In this document: positions 36,480 through 45,784 of the stretch, in pieces
How the letters are laid out: each line of letters opens with the position of its first letter
Numbering within the stretch: position 1 is the stretch's first letter
NCBI RefSeq assembly: GCF_002150685.1
Contig: NZ_MSSW01000031.1
Span: forward strand, 62,001 to 126,000
From: Algoriphagus antarcticus
Lineage (GTDB): Bacteria > Bacteroidota > Bacteroidia > Cytophagales > Cyclobacteriaceae
Direction: 5' to 3'
Length of the DNA: 64,000 nt
Notes under the pieces: generated by a model
Database searches by the model: none
Told to the model about the DNA's origin: nothing
Seen by the model: the letters and a program-made list of their open reading frames with translations, nothing else
Made by a program: the position numbers and the translations under genes

Positions 36480-37421
36480 ATGAAAAAGCGCGTGCTACCC
36501 CTTCTTCTTCTTACTTTTTTTGCCTGGTCTTGTAGCCCAAAAAGACCCAAAGAAATGGAAAGCATTTCCCAACGGGACTCCGTATTTACCACTCCACTGG
36601 GAGTGAGCTATGTGATCCCGGAGCCAAGCGAAAAAGCTTTGGCACAATATCGACAAGCAAAAACAGCCTCCGAAGCAAATCCCGAAGATGTAGAAGCGCT
36701 GATCTGGTATGGTCGTCGCACAGCCTATCTAGGGCAATACCGAGAGGCTATTTCCATTTATTCCAAAGGGATTGAGAAATTTCCAAACGAAGCTCGACTC
36801 TACAGGCATAGAGGACATCGCTACATAAGTCTACGGGAATACAAAAAGGCAATTGAAGACCTAGAACAGGCCTCCCTTTTGATCGAGGGCACTGAAAATG
36901 AATTGGAGCCAGATGGCATGCCCAATGCCCAAAACATTCCCGTAAGTACCCTGAATGGTAATATTTGGTATCACCTCGGGCTAGCCTATTACTTGGATCA
37001 TCAGTATGAAAAGGCGTATGAAGCATATATCCAATGCCGCGAAAGTGGCGATCTTTATGATAATATCGTCTCCAGTACACATTGGCTGTATATGATCCAG
37101 CAGCGACTCAGCAATTCTGCAAAAGCAGATTCCCTTTTAGCTCCCATCAATCGAGACTCCACAGTAATCGAAAACCAGAGCTATGCTGATCTTTGTCATT
37201 TGTATAAGGGCTGGATTCCGGTGGACTCGCTGATCACGGAAGGTGCAGGCAGCCCCTCCAATGATGCCGTTCGCTATGGCGTAGCCAACTGGTATTTATA
37301 CCACGGAGATTCTGCCCTAGCTAAGCAAATAATGGAAGATCTGGTGAACGAAAAAGCCTTTTCATCTTTTGGCTATCTCGCTGCCGAAAGTGATTTGATT
37401 CGGTATTTTGGGAAAAAATAG
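36480..37421 (+). CDS. TPR-repeat lipoprotein
   Basis: A 313-residue protein with an N-terminal lipoprotein signal (MKKRVLPLLLLTFFAWSC, lipid Cys18). TPR-like helical pairs follow: PEDVEALIWYGRRTAYLGQY, REAISIYSKGIEKFPNEARL, YRHRGHRYISLREYKKAIED, and WYHLGLAYYLDHQYEKAYEA. TPR domains mediate protein-protein contacts, so a scaffold role in the periplasm or at a membrane is likely. It is separated from the injection-system locus by a terminator and appears to be an independent gene. Confidence 0.82.
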   Translation: MKKRVLPLLLLTFFAWSCSPKRPKEMESISQRDSVFTTPLGVSYVIPEPSEKALAQYRQAKTASEANPEDVEALIWYGRRTAYLGQYREAISIYSKGIEKFPNEARLYRHRGHRYISLREYKKAIEDLEQASLLIEGTENELEPDGMPNAQNIPVSTLNGNIWYHLGLAYYLDHQYEKAYEAYIQCRESGDLYDNIVSSTHWLYMIQQRLSNSAKADSLLAPINRDSTVIENQSYADLCHLYKGWIPVDSLITEGAGSPSNDAVRYGVANWYLYHGDSALAKQIMEDLVNEKAFSSFGYLAAESDLIRYFGKK

Positions 37422-37645
37422 AAGGTCTATTATATTCAATTGGGATCTTAAGTGCGAAATCTTTCGACCCAATGGATGTAAAATGAAAAGTAAAAACTAT
37501 GTTAGCTATGTGGCTTTGTGGTGAAAACACCCGTTATGGCGAACCCTAATTTTCTCAATTGTCGTCTCTACCTACAGCAGACAGCTTTTCGACCAAAACT
37601 GGTAATGTGTTGGATTCTCTTGATTATGGGCAGGGCCCACGGCCT

Positions 37646-38035
37646 TTACTTCAACTCAAGCCCCTTGACCCAGCTCAGCGCTTCGGGTTCAGCTTCAAAG
37701 ATTTTGTAGGGCACAGGTTGCTTTTGGAATGAAAAGATCATTTTTAGAATTCCGCGAATGGCTATGTTAGGGATGACATAGGCAGTTCCAGCACAAAAGG
37801 TTTGCATCAGTTCCTCATTTTCCTTCAACCAATCTGCCTGCATCTTTTGATGGGAAAGCTTGGGAATACATGCATTGGATGCATCGAATATTATCGCTAA
37901 GTTTTTTTCGTGCCTATAGCAAGCCTTGGTTTGATCGAGGTAGGATTGAAAGTTCTGATCCGTGCTTTTACTTCCGGTAAATACAATTCTTACAATTGGA
38001 AAAGAAGATTCGTCGATGATTGCGTAAGGTTCCAT
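37646..38035 (-). CDS. STAS/SpoIIAA-like small protein
   Basis: A 129-residue protein from the preferred ATG at 38035 (MEPYAIIDESSFPIVRIVFT); the frame is open to 38071. The order of short strands and helices (PIVRIVFTGSKSTDQNFQSY, KNLAIIFDASNACIPKLSHQ, TFCAGTAYVIPNIAIRGILK, PYKIFEAEPEALSWVK) resembles SpoIIAA/STAS-type domains common in Bacteroidota. No partner gene is adjacent and the function is unknown. Either start is possible. Confidence 0.6.
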   Translation of the reverse strand: MEPYAIIDESSFPIVRIVFTGSKSTDQNFQSYLDQTKACYRHEKNLAIIFDASNACIPKLSHQKMQADWLKENEELMQTFCAGTAYVIPNIAIRGILKMIFSFQKQPVPYKIFEAEPEALSWVKGLELK

Positions 38036-38071
38036 AGTTGAGAAAACAAGATTTAGATCAAAGAGTTTCAT

Positions 38072-38248
38072 GCGATAGGATGGTTATTACACTGCAAAGG
38101 TCAGAGAGATTTATCTGAGTGCTCGCTGCATATGATTGACAATGATTAACGGGGTTGTGTGATATAGGCTATATTTATTATGTGGTTCAAAAAAATACTG
38201 TCCACCCGTTTTGGCGAATCTCACTAATCGACTCTTCTATAAACTGAG
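38072..38248. other. Intergenic DNA with a short decayed repeat
   Basis: No gene is seen. CACCCGTTTTGGCGAA at 38203-38218 matches CACCCGTTATGGCGAA at 37528-37543 in 15 of 16 bases, suggesting a shared decayed element on both sides of the STAS-like gene. The stretch 38527-38733, before the protease, also holds no recognisable gene. Confidence 0.3.
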
Positions 38249-38281
38249 AACCCCATCGTGATCTCACAAGATGTGCTTTTT
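38249..38281. repeat. Decayed copy of the rpiB terminator
   Basis: AACCCCATCGTGATCTCACA and the following AGATGTGCTTTTTG align without gaps over most of their length to the rpiB terminator region at 40424-40457, with several substitutions that weaken the stem. It lies immediately beside the rpiB remnant, in the same order as in the intact copy. Confidence 0.6.
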
Positions 38282-38335
38282 GAACCCTGCATCTGAAATC
38301 CGTCACCGGTCAACATTTTTAAGTTTCAAGCAACC

Positions 38336-38525
38336 TTACTCACACAATCTGGTGTCTTCCACCTTCGAAGTCGGCAGTAAGAAATGTTTCATCTAAGGTC
38401 TCCGCCAACTCATAGGAGATAAATAGAGCAAGAAGTGCAAGAACATTTACATTATTATGCTAACAGGAAAGTTCGGCAAGCTCTTCGTTCCAGCAAAGCA
38501 CAGCGGAAGGCTCTCTGATTTCATG
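38336..38525 (-). pseudogene. rpiB: Remnant of rpiB 3' end (duplicated fragment)
   Basis: The reverse strand still reads as the C-terminal part of RpiB: LCWNEELAELSC, an in-frame TAG at 38460-38462, then HNNVNVLALLALFISYELAE and TLDETFLTADFEGGRHQ. The intact gene at 40498-40935 reads LCWNEELAALSRQHNNANVL and ALPARFISYELAEKL, ETFLTTEFEGGRHQNR at the matching places. A one-base deletion near 38345 shifts the end to an early stop. Roughly the last 60 codons are recognisable; the rest of the gene is absent. Together with the adjacent terminator copy this shows a duplication of the rpiB 3' region that has since decayed. Confidence 0.85.
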
Positions 38526-38733
38526 TTTTTTTTAATTTCCTCACGCTCACTCTTTTGATACACTAAGAAACTTCTTTAACAAATACCGGAGGAAACTTGT
38601 CCACTTTCCATCCAAAAGGCTAAAATTTGAAAATGACAGTTCAAGTCATCCATTCGAGTAAAACCTACCTTACTTCACCTTTTTTAACAGCTAAAATTCC
38701 TCTTTTTTTTAAAAGCTGGCGTTACATTTACCT

Positions 38734-40368
38734 ATGATTAAATTCAATTTCAAACTGTTGGCAGGGTTAGGCATTGGCGTGATGGTAATGGGATGTAACT
38801 CCTCTTCCTTAATCACTTCCCCGCCAATAAGTTATCAAAGCAACAGTCCCAAACTAGCTGAACTGACAGAAAAGGAAGCCAAACACTGGGGACATTTAGA
38901 TTTACAAAAAGACACGATTCCGGGAATGAGCGTAGATCGGGCCTATGCCGAACTTCTGAAAAAGAGAAAAGGCGAGCAGGTTATCGTAGCGGTTATTGAT
39001 TCCGGGATTGACTTGGATCATGAAGACATCAAAAATGTACTTTGGACGAATCTAGGAGAAAAGCCGGGAGACGGAATCGATAACGACGGCAATGGCTATA
39101 TTGATGATATCCATGGCTATAATTTCCTCGGAGAATCCTATAACGAGCAAATGGAAATGGCTCGGATTATCCGATTAAAAATTGGAGACGAAGCCTACCA
39201 ACAAGCTGCCCAATCAAAATTAGATGAGAAGTTTTCTGAAGCCAAATCAGCGCTACCTCAACTCAAGCAAATTGACCAGTTAATTAGCATGGCTGATCAA
39301 AATATGCAAAAAGCTTTGGGTAAAGAAGTCTATTCGCTTGCTGACTTGGAAGGCTATCAGCCCAAAAATGCACAAGAAGAGAGAACAGTCGGAATGCTCG
39401 CTCAGGTAATTAGTATGGGACAGGAAGTTCCCCTCGCTATCAAAGATCTGCAAGATGGAATCAAGTATTATGGCGAACAGCTCAAATACAATTTGAACGT
39501 GGACTTCAATGGACGTATTCCGGTAGGAGACGATCCTTATAACTTTGCCGATACTAACTATGGCAATGGAAATCCAGCAGCCATAGACCCGGAAGAAAGT
39601 CATGGTTCGCATGTGGCAGGGATCATTGCCGCTACTCGTAACAATAAAAAAGGGGTAGATGGCGTCGCAAAAAATGTCAAAATCATGTCTATTCGGGCTG
39701 TCCCAAATGGAGATGAATACGATAAAGATATTGCTCTCGCCATCCGATATGCTGCAGATAACGGAGCTAAAGTGATCAATGCCAGTTTTGGAAAAGGGTT
39801 TTCCCCAAATTCAGAATGGGTACATGAGGCCTTGAACTATGCCGCTTCCAAGGATGTCCTGTTTGTTCATGCTGCAGGGAATGACGGGATTGATCTGGAC
39901 TCTCCGGAGAACCTTACCTTCCCGAATGACCAACCCGCCTCAAACTCAAAAGAATTGGCCAACAACTACCTTACTGTGGGAGCATTGACGTCAGTTTACG
40001 GATCAGACATGATTGCGGTATTTTCCAATTATGGAAAAGAGAATGTGGACATCTTTGCTCCCGGAGACGAGATTTATTCCACTATGCCTAATGATTCTTA
40101 TGAATTTCAGGGAGGCACTTCTATGGCAGCTCCGGCAGTCACTGGTTTAGCTGCTATGATAAGATCATATTTCCCAAGTTTGAGTGCTGCTCAAGTGAAG
40201 AAAATCATCCTAGAGTCTGGAATTTCGCCTGCTCTCAAGGTTCAGGTAGGCGGGCCAGATGGGGAGGAAAAATCTTTTTCGGAAATTTCTAAATCCGGCA
40301 AAATAGCAAACTTGTATAATGCACTGATCTTGGCAAGTCAAGTTTCTAATGGAAATGTGAGTTTGTAA
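38734..40368 (+). CDS. Subtilisin-like (S8) serine protease, lipoprotein
   Basis: A 544-residue protein with a lipoprotein signal (GLGIGVMVMGC, lipid Cys21). The catalytic triad is visible: Asp89 in VAVIDSGID, His290 in ESHGSHVAGI, Ser463 in GGTSMAAPAV. An unusually long insertion of about 190 residues separates Asp and His, largely helical (EQMEMARIIRLKIGDEAYQQ, LPQLKQIDQLISMADQN), with a Ca-binding-like DGIDNDGNGYIDD before it. Such inserted S8 lipoproteins occur in Bacteroidota and are expected to act in the periplasm or on the surface. It is a single gene between the rpiB remnant and the intact rpiB, which is convergent with it. Confidence 0.92.
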   Translation: MIKFNFKLLAGLGIGVMVMGCNSSSLITSPPISYQSNSPKLAELTEKEAKHWGHLDLQKDTIPGMSVDRAYAELLKKRKGEQVIVAVIDSGIDLDHEDIKNVLWTNLGEKPGDGIDNDGNGYIDDIHGYNFLGESYNEQMEMARIIRLKIGDEAYQQAAQSKLDEKFSEAKSALPQLKQIDQLISMADQNMQKALGKEVYSLADLEGYQPKNAQEERTVGMLAQVISMGQEVPLAIKDLQDGIKYYGEQLKYNLNVDFNGRIPVGDDPYNFADTNYGNGNPAAIDPEESHGSHVAGIIAATRNNKKGVDGVAKNVKIMSIRAVPNGDEYDKDIALAIRYAADNGAKVINASFGKGFSPNSEWVHEALNYAASKDVLFVHAAGNDGIDLDSPENLTFPNDQPASNSKELANNYLTVGALTSVYGSDMIAVFSNYGKENVDIFAPGDEIYSTMPNDSYEFQGGTSMAAPAVTGLAAMIRSYFPSLSAAQVKKIILESGISPALKVQVGGPDGEEKSFSEISKSGKIANLYNALILASQVSNGNVSL

Positions 40369-40420
40369 TTATTTCATTCAGGTAAATAACCTTCCATTTG
40401 ATTCCAAATCATGCCCATTA

Positions 40421-40457
40421 AAAAAGCCCATCCTGTTCTCACAAGATGGGCTTTTTT
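40421..40457 (-). terminator. Terminator between S8 protease and rpiB
   Basis: GCCCATCCTG (40426-40435) pairs with CAAGATGGGC (40442-40451), flanked by A and T runs. On the minus strand the imperfect position is a G-U pair, while on the plus strand it is a C-A mismatch, so it fits rpiB termination better, though it may serve both convergent genes. Confidence 0.78.
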
Positions 40458-40497
40458 GTTAGCATCGGTCACCCGACATCAAACACCTGACAAGCTA

Positions 40498-40935
40498 TCA
40501 GCTACAGGCAATTTTACTCACACGATTCTGGTGTCTTCCGCCTTCGAACTCGGTAGTAAGGAAAGTCTCTGCTAGCTTTTCTGCCAGTTCATAGGAGATA
40601 AATCGAGCTGGAAGTGCCAAAACATTTGCATTGTTATGCTGCCTAGACAAAGCCGCCAATTCCTCATTCCAGCAAAGTGCAGCACGGATTCCCTGATGCT
40701 TATTGGCGGTAATTGCTACACCATTTCCACTTCCACAGATCACGATCCCAAGGTCATATTCACCAGCTTCTAAAGCTAAACTCAAGGGGTGAACGTAATC
40801 AGGATAATCTACCGAAGCGTCGGAAAAAGGGCCGAAGTCTTTTACTTCGTAACCTAGAGATTCTAGTTTGCTAATCATTTTGGCTTTGTATTCAAAACCT
40901 GCATGATCTCCTCCTATTGCTATTTTCTTTGTCAT
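40498..40935 (-). CDS. rpiB: Ribose-5-phosphate isomerase B
   Basis: A 145-residue protein from the ATG at 40935 (MTKKIAIGGDHAGFEYKAKM); the frame is open to 40998 but the extra 21 codons are unlike the family. GDHAGF, DYPDYV, GIVICGSGNGVAITANKHQG and HNNANVLALPARF are RpiB signatures, including the active-site Cys in ICGSGNG. It interconverts ribose 5-phosphate and ribulose 5-phosphate in the pentose phosphate pathway. It is followed by a terminator and lies downstream of tatC on the same strand. Confidence 0.95.
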   Translation of the reverse strand: MTKKIAIGGDHAGFEYKAKMISKLESLGYEVKDFGPFSDASVDYPDYVHPLSLALEAGEYDLGIVICGSGNGVAITANKHQGIRAALCWNEELAALSRQHNNANVLALPARFISYELAEKLAETFLTTEFEGGRHQNRVSKIACS

Positions 40936-41060
40936 AAGTATTTTTTTCAAAAGACCGAAGCGGGAAGACAGGAGACCGAAGTAACCCCTTGTTTCCAACT
41001 ACATCTCAATCTATTTTCTCCAATCTCTTGATTCTTAAGTCTTACTACTAACGTCTTACC

Positions 41061-41918
41061 TTAAAGCGCATCATTAACCTCTTCCTTAGCTTTTTTAATC
41101 GCTCTCTTCTTTTCCAATCTCTTCGCAATTTGAATTCCAGCTTCATACAAAACCAGTATCGGCATGGCAATCAAGATCTGGCTGATCACATCCGGAGGTG
41201 TGATAATAGCTGACAATACCAAGATTACGACTATTGCGTGTCTTCGGTATGATCTAAGCATTCCTGAAGTCACCAATCCTGACATCGCCAAGAAATAAAC
41301 CACTACAGGAAGCTGGAACATAATTGCTGATGCAAGGACCAACATCGTCAGCGTAGAAATATAAGATGTGATGTCAAATTCATTAAGAATCGACGGATCA
41401 AGTTGATAGTTTGAAAGGAAATTGATCGAAAGAGGAGATAGGATAAAGTATCCAAATCCAGCTCCCATGAAGAACAACAAACTCACAAAGAAGACCGCTC
41501 CTCTTGCTGCATTCTTTTCCTGATCATATAATCCCGGACTGATAAATCGCCATACTTCCCAGAATACGAATGGAAACGAAGCAATGAATCCCACCACAAA
41601 ACTCGAAGTCATGTGCATGGTAAACTGACCTGTCATTTGCCTACTTTGAATCGTGAACGGCAGCTCGTCTATACAAAGTGCAGGCAGTCCTACATAATCA
41701 CTGAGTTCACACAGCCATCTATAGGTTACAAAGTCAACCTTGGAGGGCCCAAGAATAACGACGCCGAATACAAAGCTTTTGGCCAAAAAGGCCGCAACGG
41801 ATAAAATCAGAATAGCTGCTACTGAACGAAGCAAATGCCAGCGTAATGACTCTAAATGGTCCAAAAAGGACATTCCTCCTTCTTCTTCCTCTTCTTCTTG
41901 GTATTGATCTAATGCCAC
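41061..41918 (-). CDS. tatC: Sec-independent protein translocase TatC
   Basis: A 285-residue membrane protein with the TatC pattern: MSFLDHLESLRWHLLRS after an acidic N-terminal tail, FVFWEVWRFISPGLYDQEKN in the cytoplasmic loop, then FGYFILSPLSINFL and RSYRRHAIVVILVLSAIITP, PDVISQILIAMPILVLYEAG. Six membrane segments are expected. TatC binds twin-arginine signal peptides of folded proteins. No tatA gene is in the window. It lies between glyA (upstream, 17 nt) and rpiB on the minus strand, probably one operon. Confidence 0.96.
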   Translation of the reverse strand: MALDQYQEEEEEEGGMSFLDHLESLRWHLLRSVAAILILSVAAFLAKSFVFGVVILGPSKVDFVTYRWLCELSDYVGLPALCIDELPFTIQSRQMTGQFTMHMTSSFVVGFIASFPFVFWEVWRFISPGLYDQEKNAARGAVFFVSLLFFMGAGFGYFILSPLSINFLSNYQLDPSILNEFDITSYISTLTMLVLASAIMFQLPVVVYFLAMSGLVTSGMLRSYRRHAIVVILVLSAIITPPDVISQILIAMPILVLYEAGIQIAKRLEKKRAIKKAKEEVNDAL

Positions 41919-41935
41919 GGGTAGTGTCTAAAATT

Positions 41936-43204
41936 CTAGTACAATGGAAACTCATTCATCCAGGCATTTACTTCGCTTCGGATGCTTGCCAATTCGGCTT
42001 CATTATCATGATTTGTCAAAGCTCTGTCGATCAAGCTGACTATTTTCACCATGTCATCTTCTTTCAAACCACGAGTAGTTACAGCAGCTGTCCCTATTCT
42101 CATTCCAGAGGTAACAAACGGAGATTTGGTATCAAACGGAACCATGTTTTTATTGATGGTAATATCCACTTTCCCAAGGGTCTGTTCTGCAATTTTGCCG
42201 GTAAGGTCTTTATTTCTAAGATCGATAAGCATCATGTGGTTGTCTGTTCCTCCTGAGATAATTTGATAACCGAGACTTACGAACTGATCTGCCATTACGG
42301 ATGCATTCTTTTTCACCTGAACCACATAATGCATGTATTCGTCAGATAGACACTCTTGGAAAGCAATAGCTTTAGCAGCAATAATATGCTCCAAAGGACC
42401 ACCTTGAGTGCCTGGGAACACACCCATATCCAGCAAGGAAGACATCTTTTTGATTTCTCCTTTTGGAGTAGTCAATCCCCATGGATTATCAAAATCTTCC
42501 CGCATCATGATCAATCCACCTCTTGGACCTCTAAGGGTCTTGTGCGTGGTAGTAGTTACGATATGGCAATGATCTAGCGGATCATTCAAAAGTCCTTTTG
42601 CAATCAATCCAGATGGGTGAGAAATATCTGCTAAAAGTATTGCTCCTACTTGGTCGGCAATCTCTCTCAATCTTGCATAATCCCAATCTCTTGAATACGC
42701 TGAAGCACCACAGATAATCAATTTTGGAGAGACTTCTAATGCTTTTTCTTCAAGCTTAGCGTAGTCAATTCTTCCTGTCTCTTCCTCTACTCCGTAGAAA
42801 TGTGGTTCATAAAGCTTACCGGAGAAATTCACCGGAGAACCATGTGTCAAGTGGCCACCATGAGAAAGGTCAAATCCCAAAATCGGATCACCTGCTTTCA
42901 AACATGCCAAAAACACAGCAGCATTGGCCTGTGCACCGGAGTGAGGCTGCACATTGGCCCAAGTAGCGCCGAAAAGCTCCTTTGCGCGGTCAATAGCCAA
43001 TTGCTCGATCTTATCCACTACTTCACAACCACCATAGTAGCGCTTGCCTGGAAGACCTTCTGCATATTTGTTAGTCAGCACGCTTCCCGCGGCTTCCATT
43101 ACTTGTTTGCTGGTGAAGTTTTCGGAAGCAATCAATTCTATGCCTCTCTTTTGTCTGTCTTCTTCTTCGTTGATCAGGTCGAAAACAAGCGTATCTCTTT
43201 TCAT
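41936..43204 (-). CDS. glyA: Serine hydroxymethyltransferase
   Basis: A 422-residue PLP enzyme that converts serine and tetrahydrofolate to glycine and methylene-tetrahydrofolate. [40 protein letters not shown] and [11 protein letters not shown] with the PLP Lys (about residue 230) are SHMT landmarks. Full length for the family. It is upstream of tatC on the minus strand and divergent from the 124-residue protein gene. Confidence 0.97.
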   Translation of the reverse strand: MKRDTLVFDLINEEEDRQKRGIELIASENFTSKQVMEAAGSVLTNKYAEGLPGKRYYGGCEVVDKIEQLAIDRAKELFGATWANVQPHSGAQANAAVFLACLKAGDPILGFDLSHGGHLTHGSPVNFSGKLYEPHFYGVEEETGRIDYAKLEEKALEVSPKLIICGASAYSRDWDYARLREIADQVGAILLADISHPSGLIAKGLLNDPLDHCHIVTTTTHKTLRGPRGGLIMMREDFDNPWGLTTPKGEIKKMSSLLDMGVFPGTQGGPLEHIIAAKAIAFQECLSDEYMHYVVQVKKNASVMADQFVSLGYQIISGGTDNHMMLIDLRNKDLTGKIAEQTLGKVDITINKNMVPFDTKSPFVTSGMRIGTAAVTTRGLKEDDMVKIVSLIDRALTNHDNEAELASIRSEVNAWMNEFPLY

Positions 43205-43351
43205 AATCAGGGGTTTGAAAGCAAATTCTTACGGAACGGTAGCCAGATGGCCTACCTGCAAATGTGCCCAAAAATAGTCTGAAAGTACCGATTATCCAAT
43301 CCAAAATTAGGATTGGGATTTTCAATCCTAAGGAATTGCTATTTTTGACTG

Positions 43352-43726
43352 ATGATTGATTTCAAATACCACCCTGAAAGCTATTTTACTGAAGAAACCA
43401 CCTCTGTTTTATTAGTAAAACTGAACTATCCCGAAAGTCAATGGGGAGAGCAAATCAGTATTTATGCGCATTTGTTGGAGAGAAAGATCCAGTTTGAAGC
43501 GGTTGATTTCTACGGAAATGAATACATCCTCTATCCTTCATCGAGCTATGACACGCTGAGTATGGAAGAAATGGTCTATCTATTGGAGGGAATGCAAGTG
43601 AATACGGATGCGATGGAAGGTAATATGGAATTGATCCTGGACGGAATTCCAGAAGTCGAAAGTGACTTCTACCCTGAGCTGGGGAAGTATTTTGATGAAA
43701 AGAGGAAAAATTTCGGTTTGGATTAG
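43352..43726 (+). CDS. Small unknown protein
   Basis: A 124-residue acidic soluble protein (MIDFKYHPESYFTEETTSVL, LVKLNYPESQWGEQISIYAH). Its composition and steady codon use suggest a real gene, but no family or motif is recognised. It lies divergently from glyA with about 147 nt between them, and its end overlaps the end of a minus-strand small ORF by 4 nt. Confidence 0.6.
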   Translation: MIDFKYHPESYFTEETTSVLLVKLNYPESQWGEQISIYAHLLERKIQFEAVDFYGNEYILYPSSSYDTLSMEEMVYLLEGMQVNTDAMEGNMELILDGIPEVESDFYPELGKYFDEKRKNFGLD

Positions 43727-43950
43727 AAATCGAGCAGGGCCTGTTTTTGTCCAGAAATTTGATGTGTGCGAAACCAATACTCGTACGTTTCGAAATCCAA
43801 GCATTCGCTAAATTCGCTTCCCTGAAACATGATTTTCTTCAAACAGCTTACAGGAAGCCAGGATTTTAACTTTATGGATTGCTCATTTGAGAGCTGAGAA
43901 AGCTGAATCCATTTTCCGCCATTGATAAAAATAGGTATAAGTTTAGTCAT
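43723..43950 (-). CDS. Small unknown protein, tentative
   Basis: A 75-residue frame from the ATG at 43950 (MTKLIPIFINGGKWIQLSQL, SNEQSIKLKSWLPVSCLKKI). A longer version starting with TTG at 44001 is possible. It has no recognised family and its 3' end overlaps that of the convergent 124-residue gene by 4 nt. It could be real or a chance frame. Confidence 0.42.
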   Translation of the reverse strand: MTKLIPIFINGGKWIQLSQLSNEQSIKLKSWLPVSCLKKIMFQGSEFSECLDFETYEYWFRTHQISGQKQALLDF

Positions 43951-44053
43951 AGAAATACTGTTATTTGGATCAAAAATATACTGATTATCAGCATCGTACA
44001 ATTAAAGAAAATTATTTTTATGTTAATAAACTTACGTTTTACATGAAAGCAGC

Positions 44054-44962
44054 ATGACAGGATCTATCATCGCTTTTTTATGTCTTTTGCTTGGGCTATT
44101 TCTGCAGAAACAACCAAATCTCCCACTAGAAAAAATAACCAAATGGGTCAATTCCTATCTGCTAAACATTGTCCTTCCAGCGCTGGCACTTCTTTATATT
44201 CCTCAAATAGAACCCGGCTGGGATTTACTCCTGCCCATTTCATCGGCTTGGTTCACCTTCCTTTTGTCCTGGCTTATTTTTGGGATGCTGGGCAAACTTT
44301 TAAAGTGGGATAATCAGACTACTGGATGCTTAGTGATCGTCGCAGGGTTAGCCAACACGTCTTTTTTAGGATTCCCGGTAGTGGAAGGACTGTATGGTAA
44401 AGAAGGGTTGCCGATAGCGCTCCTTATTGATCAAGGAGGTTCTTTTTTGCTTGTCTCTTCACTTTCACTTATAGTCGGCTCTATTTATTCTCATAAAGAA
44501 GGAAACCTGAGCGAGATTCCGCTAAAAATCCTAAAATTTCCACCTTTCAGCTTTCTATTGGCAACTATAGCCATGAGTATTTTGGGATGGAGAACACCAG
44601 AATTTCTCATTCCTATAGTTTCTTTGATCGGCAAAACGATGGCGCCCATGGCCATTTTTGCTATTGGCCTGAAGTTCTCACTAGACTTCGATTCACTAAG
44701 CTCGAAGTACTATTGGTTTGGAATGGGCTATCGGCTCTTGCTCGCGCCCTTGATGGTTTGGCTGATTTATAGAAATTTTCTCCCAGAAAACAGCCTGGAA
44801 TTTAAAGTATCTGTCCTCGAAAGTGGAATGGCACCTATGATCACAGGTTCTATTGTCGCTATCCAATATGATCTCAGGCCAAAACTGGCCACACTTCTTG
44901 CTGGCTTGGGAATCCCAATCTCACTCTTGACTATTATGATTTGGTATTATTTCCTTGGCTGA
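44054..44962 (+). CDS. AEC family (auxin efflux carrier-like) transporter
   Basis: A 302-residue membrane protein with about ten helices. NSYLLNIVLPALALLYIPQI, LANTSFLGFPVVEGLYGKEG and SGMAPMITGSIVAIQYDLRP match the AEC/MdcF pattern of two inverted repeats with conserved Asn/Pro turns. In bacteria the family exports or imports small carboxylates, but the substrate here is unknown. Its stop abuts the stop of the inositol monophosphatase gene on the other strand. Confidence 0.88.
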   Translation: MTGSIIAFLCLLLGLFLQKQPNLPLEKITKWVNSYLLNIVLPALALLYIPQIEPGWDLLLPISSAWFTFLLSWLIFGMLGKLLKWDNQTTGCLVIVAGLANTSFLGFPVVEGLYGKEGLPIALLIDQGGSFLLVSSLSLIVGSIYSHKEGNLSEIPLKILKFPPFSFLLATIAMSILGWRTPEFLIPIVSLIGKTMAPMAIFAIGLKFSLDFDSLSSKYYWFGMGYRLLLAPLMVWLIYRNFLPENSLEFKVSVLESGMAPMITGSIVAIQYDLRPKLATLLAGLGIPISLLTIMIWYYFLG

Positions 44963-45766
44963 TTAAGCCCAAGCCTTTTTCAAGTCATTGAGAATTTCCT
45001 CATGGATTTTCTCATTGGTAGCCAAAATCTGTCTGCCAAATATAAAGTCCCTTCCGCCAGAAAAATCTGTTACTTTTCCACCTGCTTCCTCTACGATCAA
45101 AGTGCCCGCGGCTACATCGTAAGAATTCAGATTGTATTCAAAAAACCCCTCCACTCTGCCGGAAGCAACATAGCAAAGATCAACGGCGGCACTACCAAAT
45201 CTACGGGCTCCATGGGAAGACTTCATCAACGATTTCAATGCAGCTAGGTATTTGTCAATCAAATCGAAATTGTAGTATGGAAAACCCGTAGCTATCAGCG
45301 ATGCAGAAAGTGTCTGTGCAGCACTAACACGAATTCTTGTGTCGTTGCAAAATGCTCCGCCACCTTTCATCGCATAGAAGCATTCATGAAGATTCACTTC
45401 ATAGACGACACCAAGTATTACCTCTTCACGCTCCATCAACGCTATACTCACACAAAAAATAGGCACACCATGAACAAAATTAGTCGTGCCGTCTAAGGGA
45501 TCAATCACCCAGTTGAATACTTCTGCTTTAGTAGTATTGGTACCTTCTTCTGTGATAAAGCCAGCCTCAGGCAATATTTGAGACAGTTTATTCACGATGA
45601 TCTTCTCTGCTTCCGTGTCAACATAGGAAACTAAGTCATTGAAGCCTTTGTGCTCCACCCGATCTAGATTGAAGTGCTGTCTTTCCCTACGGATAAAGGC
45701 GCCAGCTTCCTTGGCTATTTCTTGCGTTTTCTCAAGAAGCAGTTTAAGTTTTTCAGTTGAGATCAT
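44963..45766 (-). CDS. Inositol monophosphatase family protein
   Basis: A 267-residue protein with the family's metal-binding motifs: GFITEEGT (Glu near 71), WVIDPLDGTTNFVHG near 86-100, and SYDVAAGTLIVEEAGGKVTD near 214. It probably removes phosphate from inositol phosphate or a related sugar alcohol phosphate (SuhB/IMPase group); the substrate cannot be told from sequence. It is downstream of rsmI on the minus strand, 18 nt away, and likely in one operon with rsmI, the pterin dehydratase and DUF493. Confidence 0.93.
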   Translation of the reverse strand: MISTEKLKLLLEKTQEIAKEAGAFIRRERQHFNLDRVEHKGFNDLVSYVDTEAEKIIVNKLSQILPEAGFITEEGTNTTKAEVFNWVIDPLDGTTNFVHGVPIFCVSIALMEREEVILGVVYEVNLHECFYAMKGGGAFCNDTRIRVSAAQTLSASLIATGFPYYNFDLIDKYLAALKSLMKSSHGARRFGSAAVDLCYVASGRVEGFFEYNLNSYDVAAGTLIVEEAGGKVTDFSGGRDFIFGRQILATNEKIHEEILNDLKKAWA

Positions 45767-45784
45767 AAAAATTGGTTGTTCATA

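Noticed and set aside
41846..42256. Plus-strand open frame over tatC and glyA
   Set aside because: It lies antisense to two well-conserved housekeeping genes and has no family features; it is a shadow frame.
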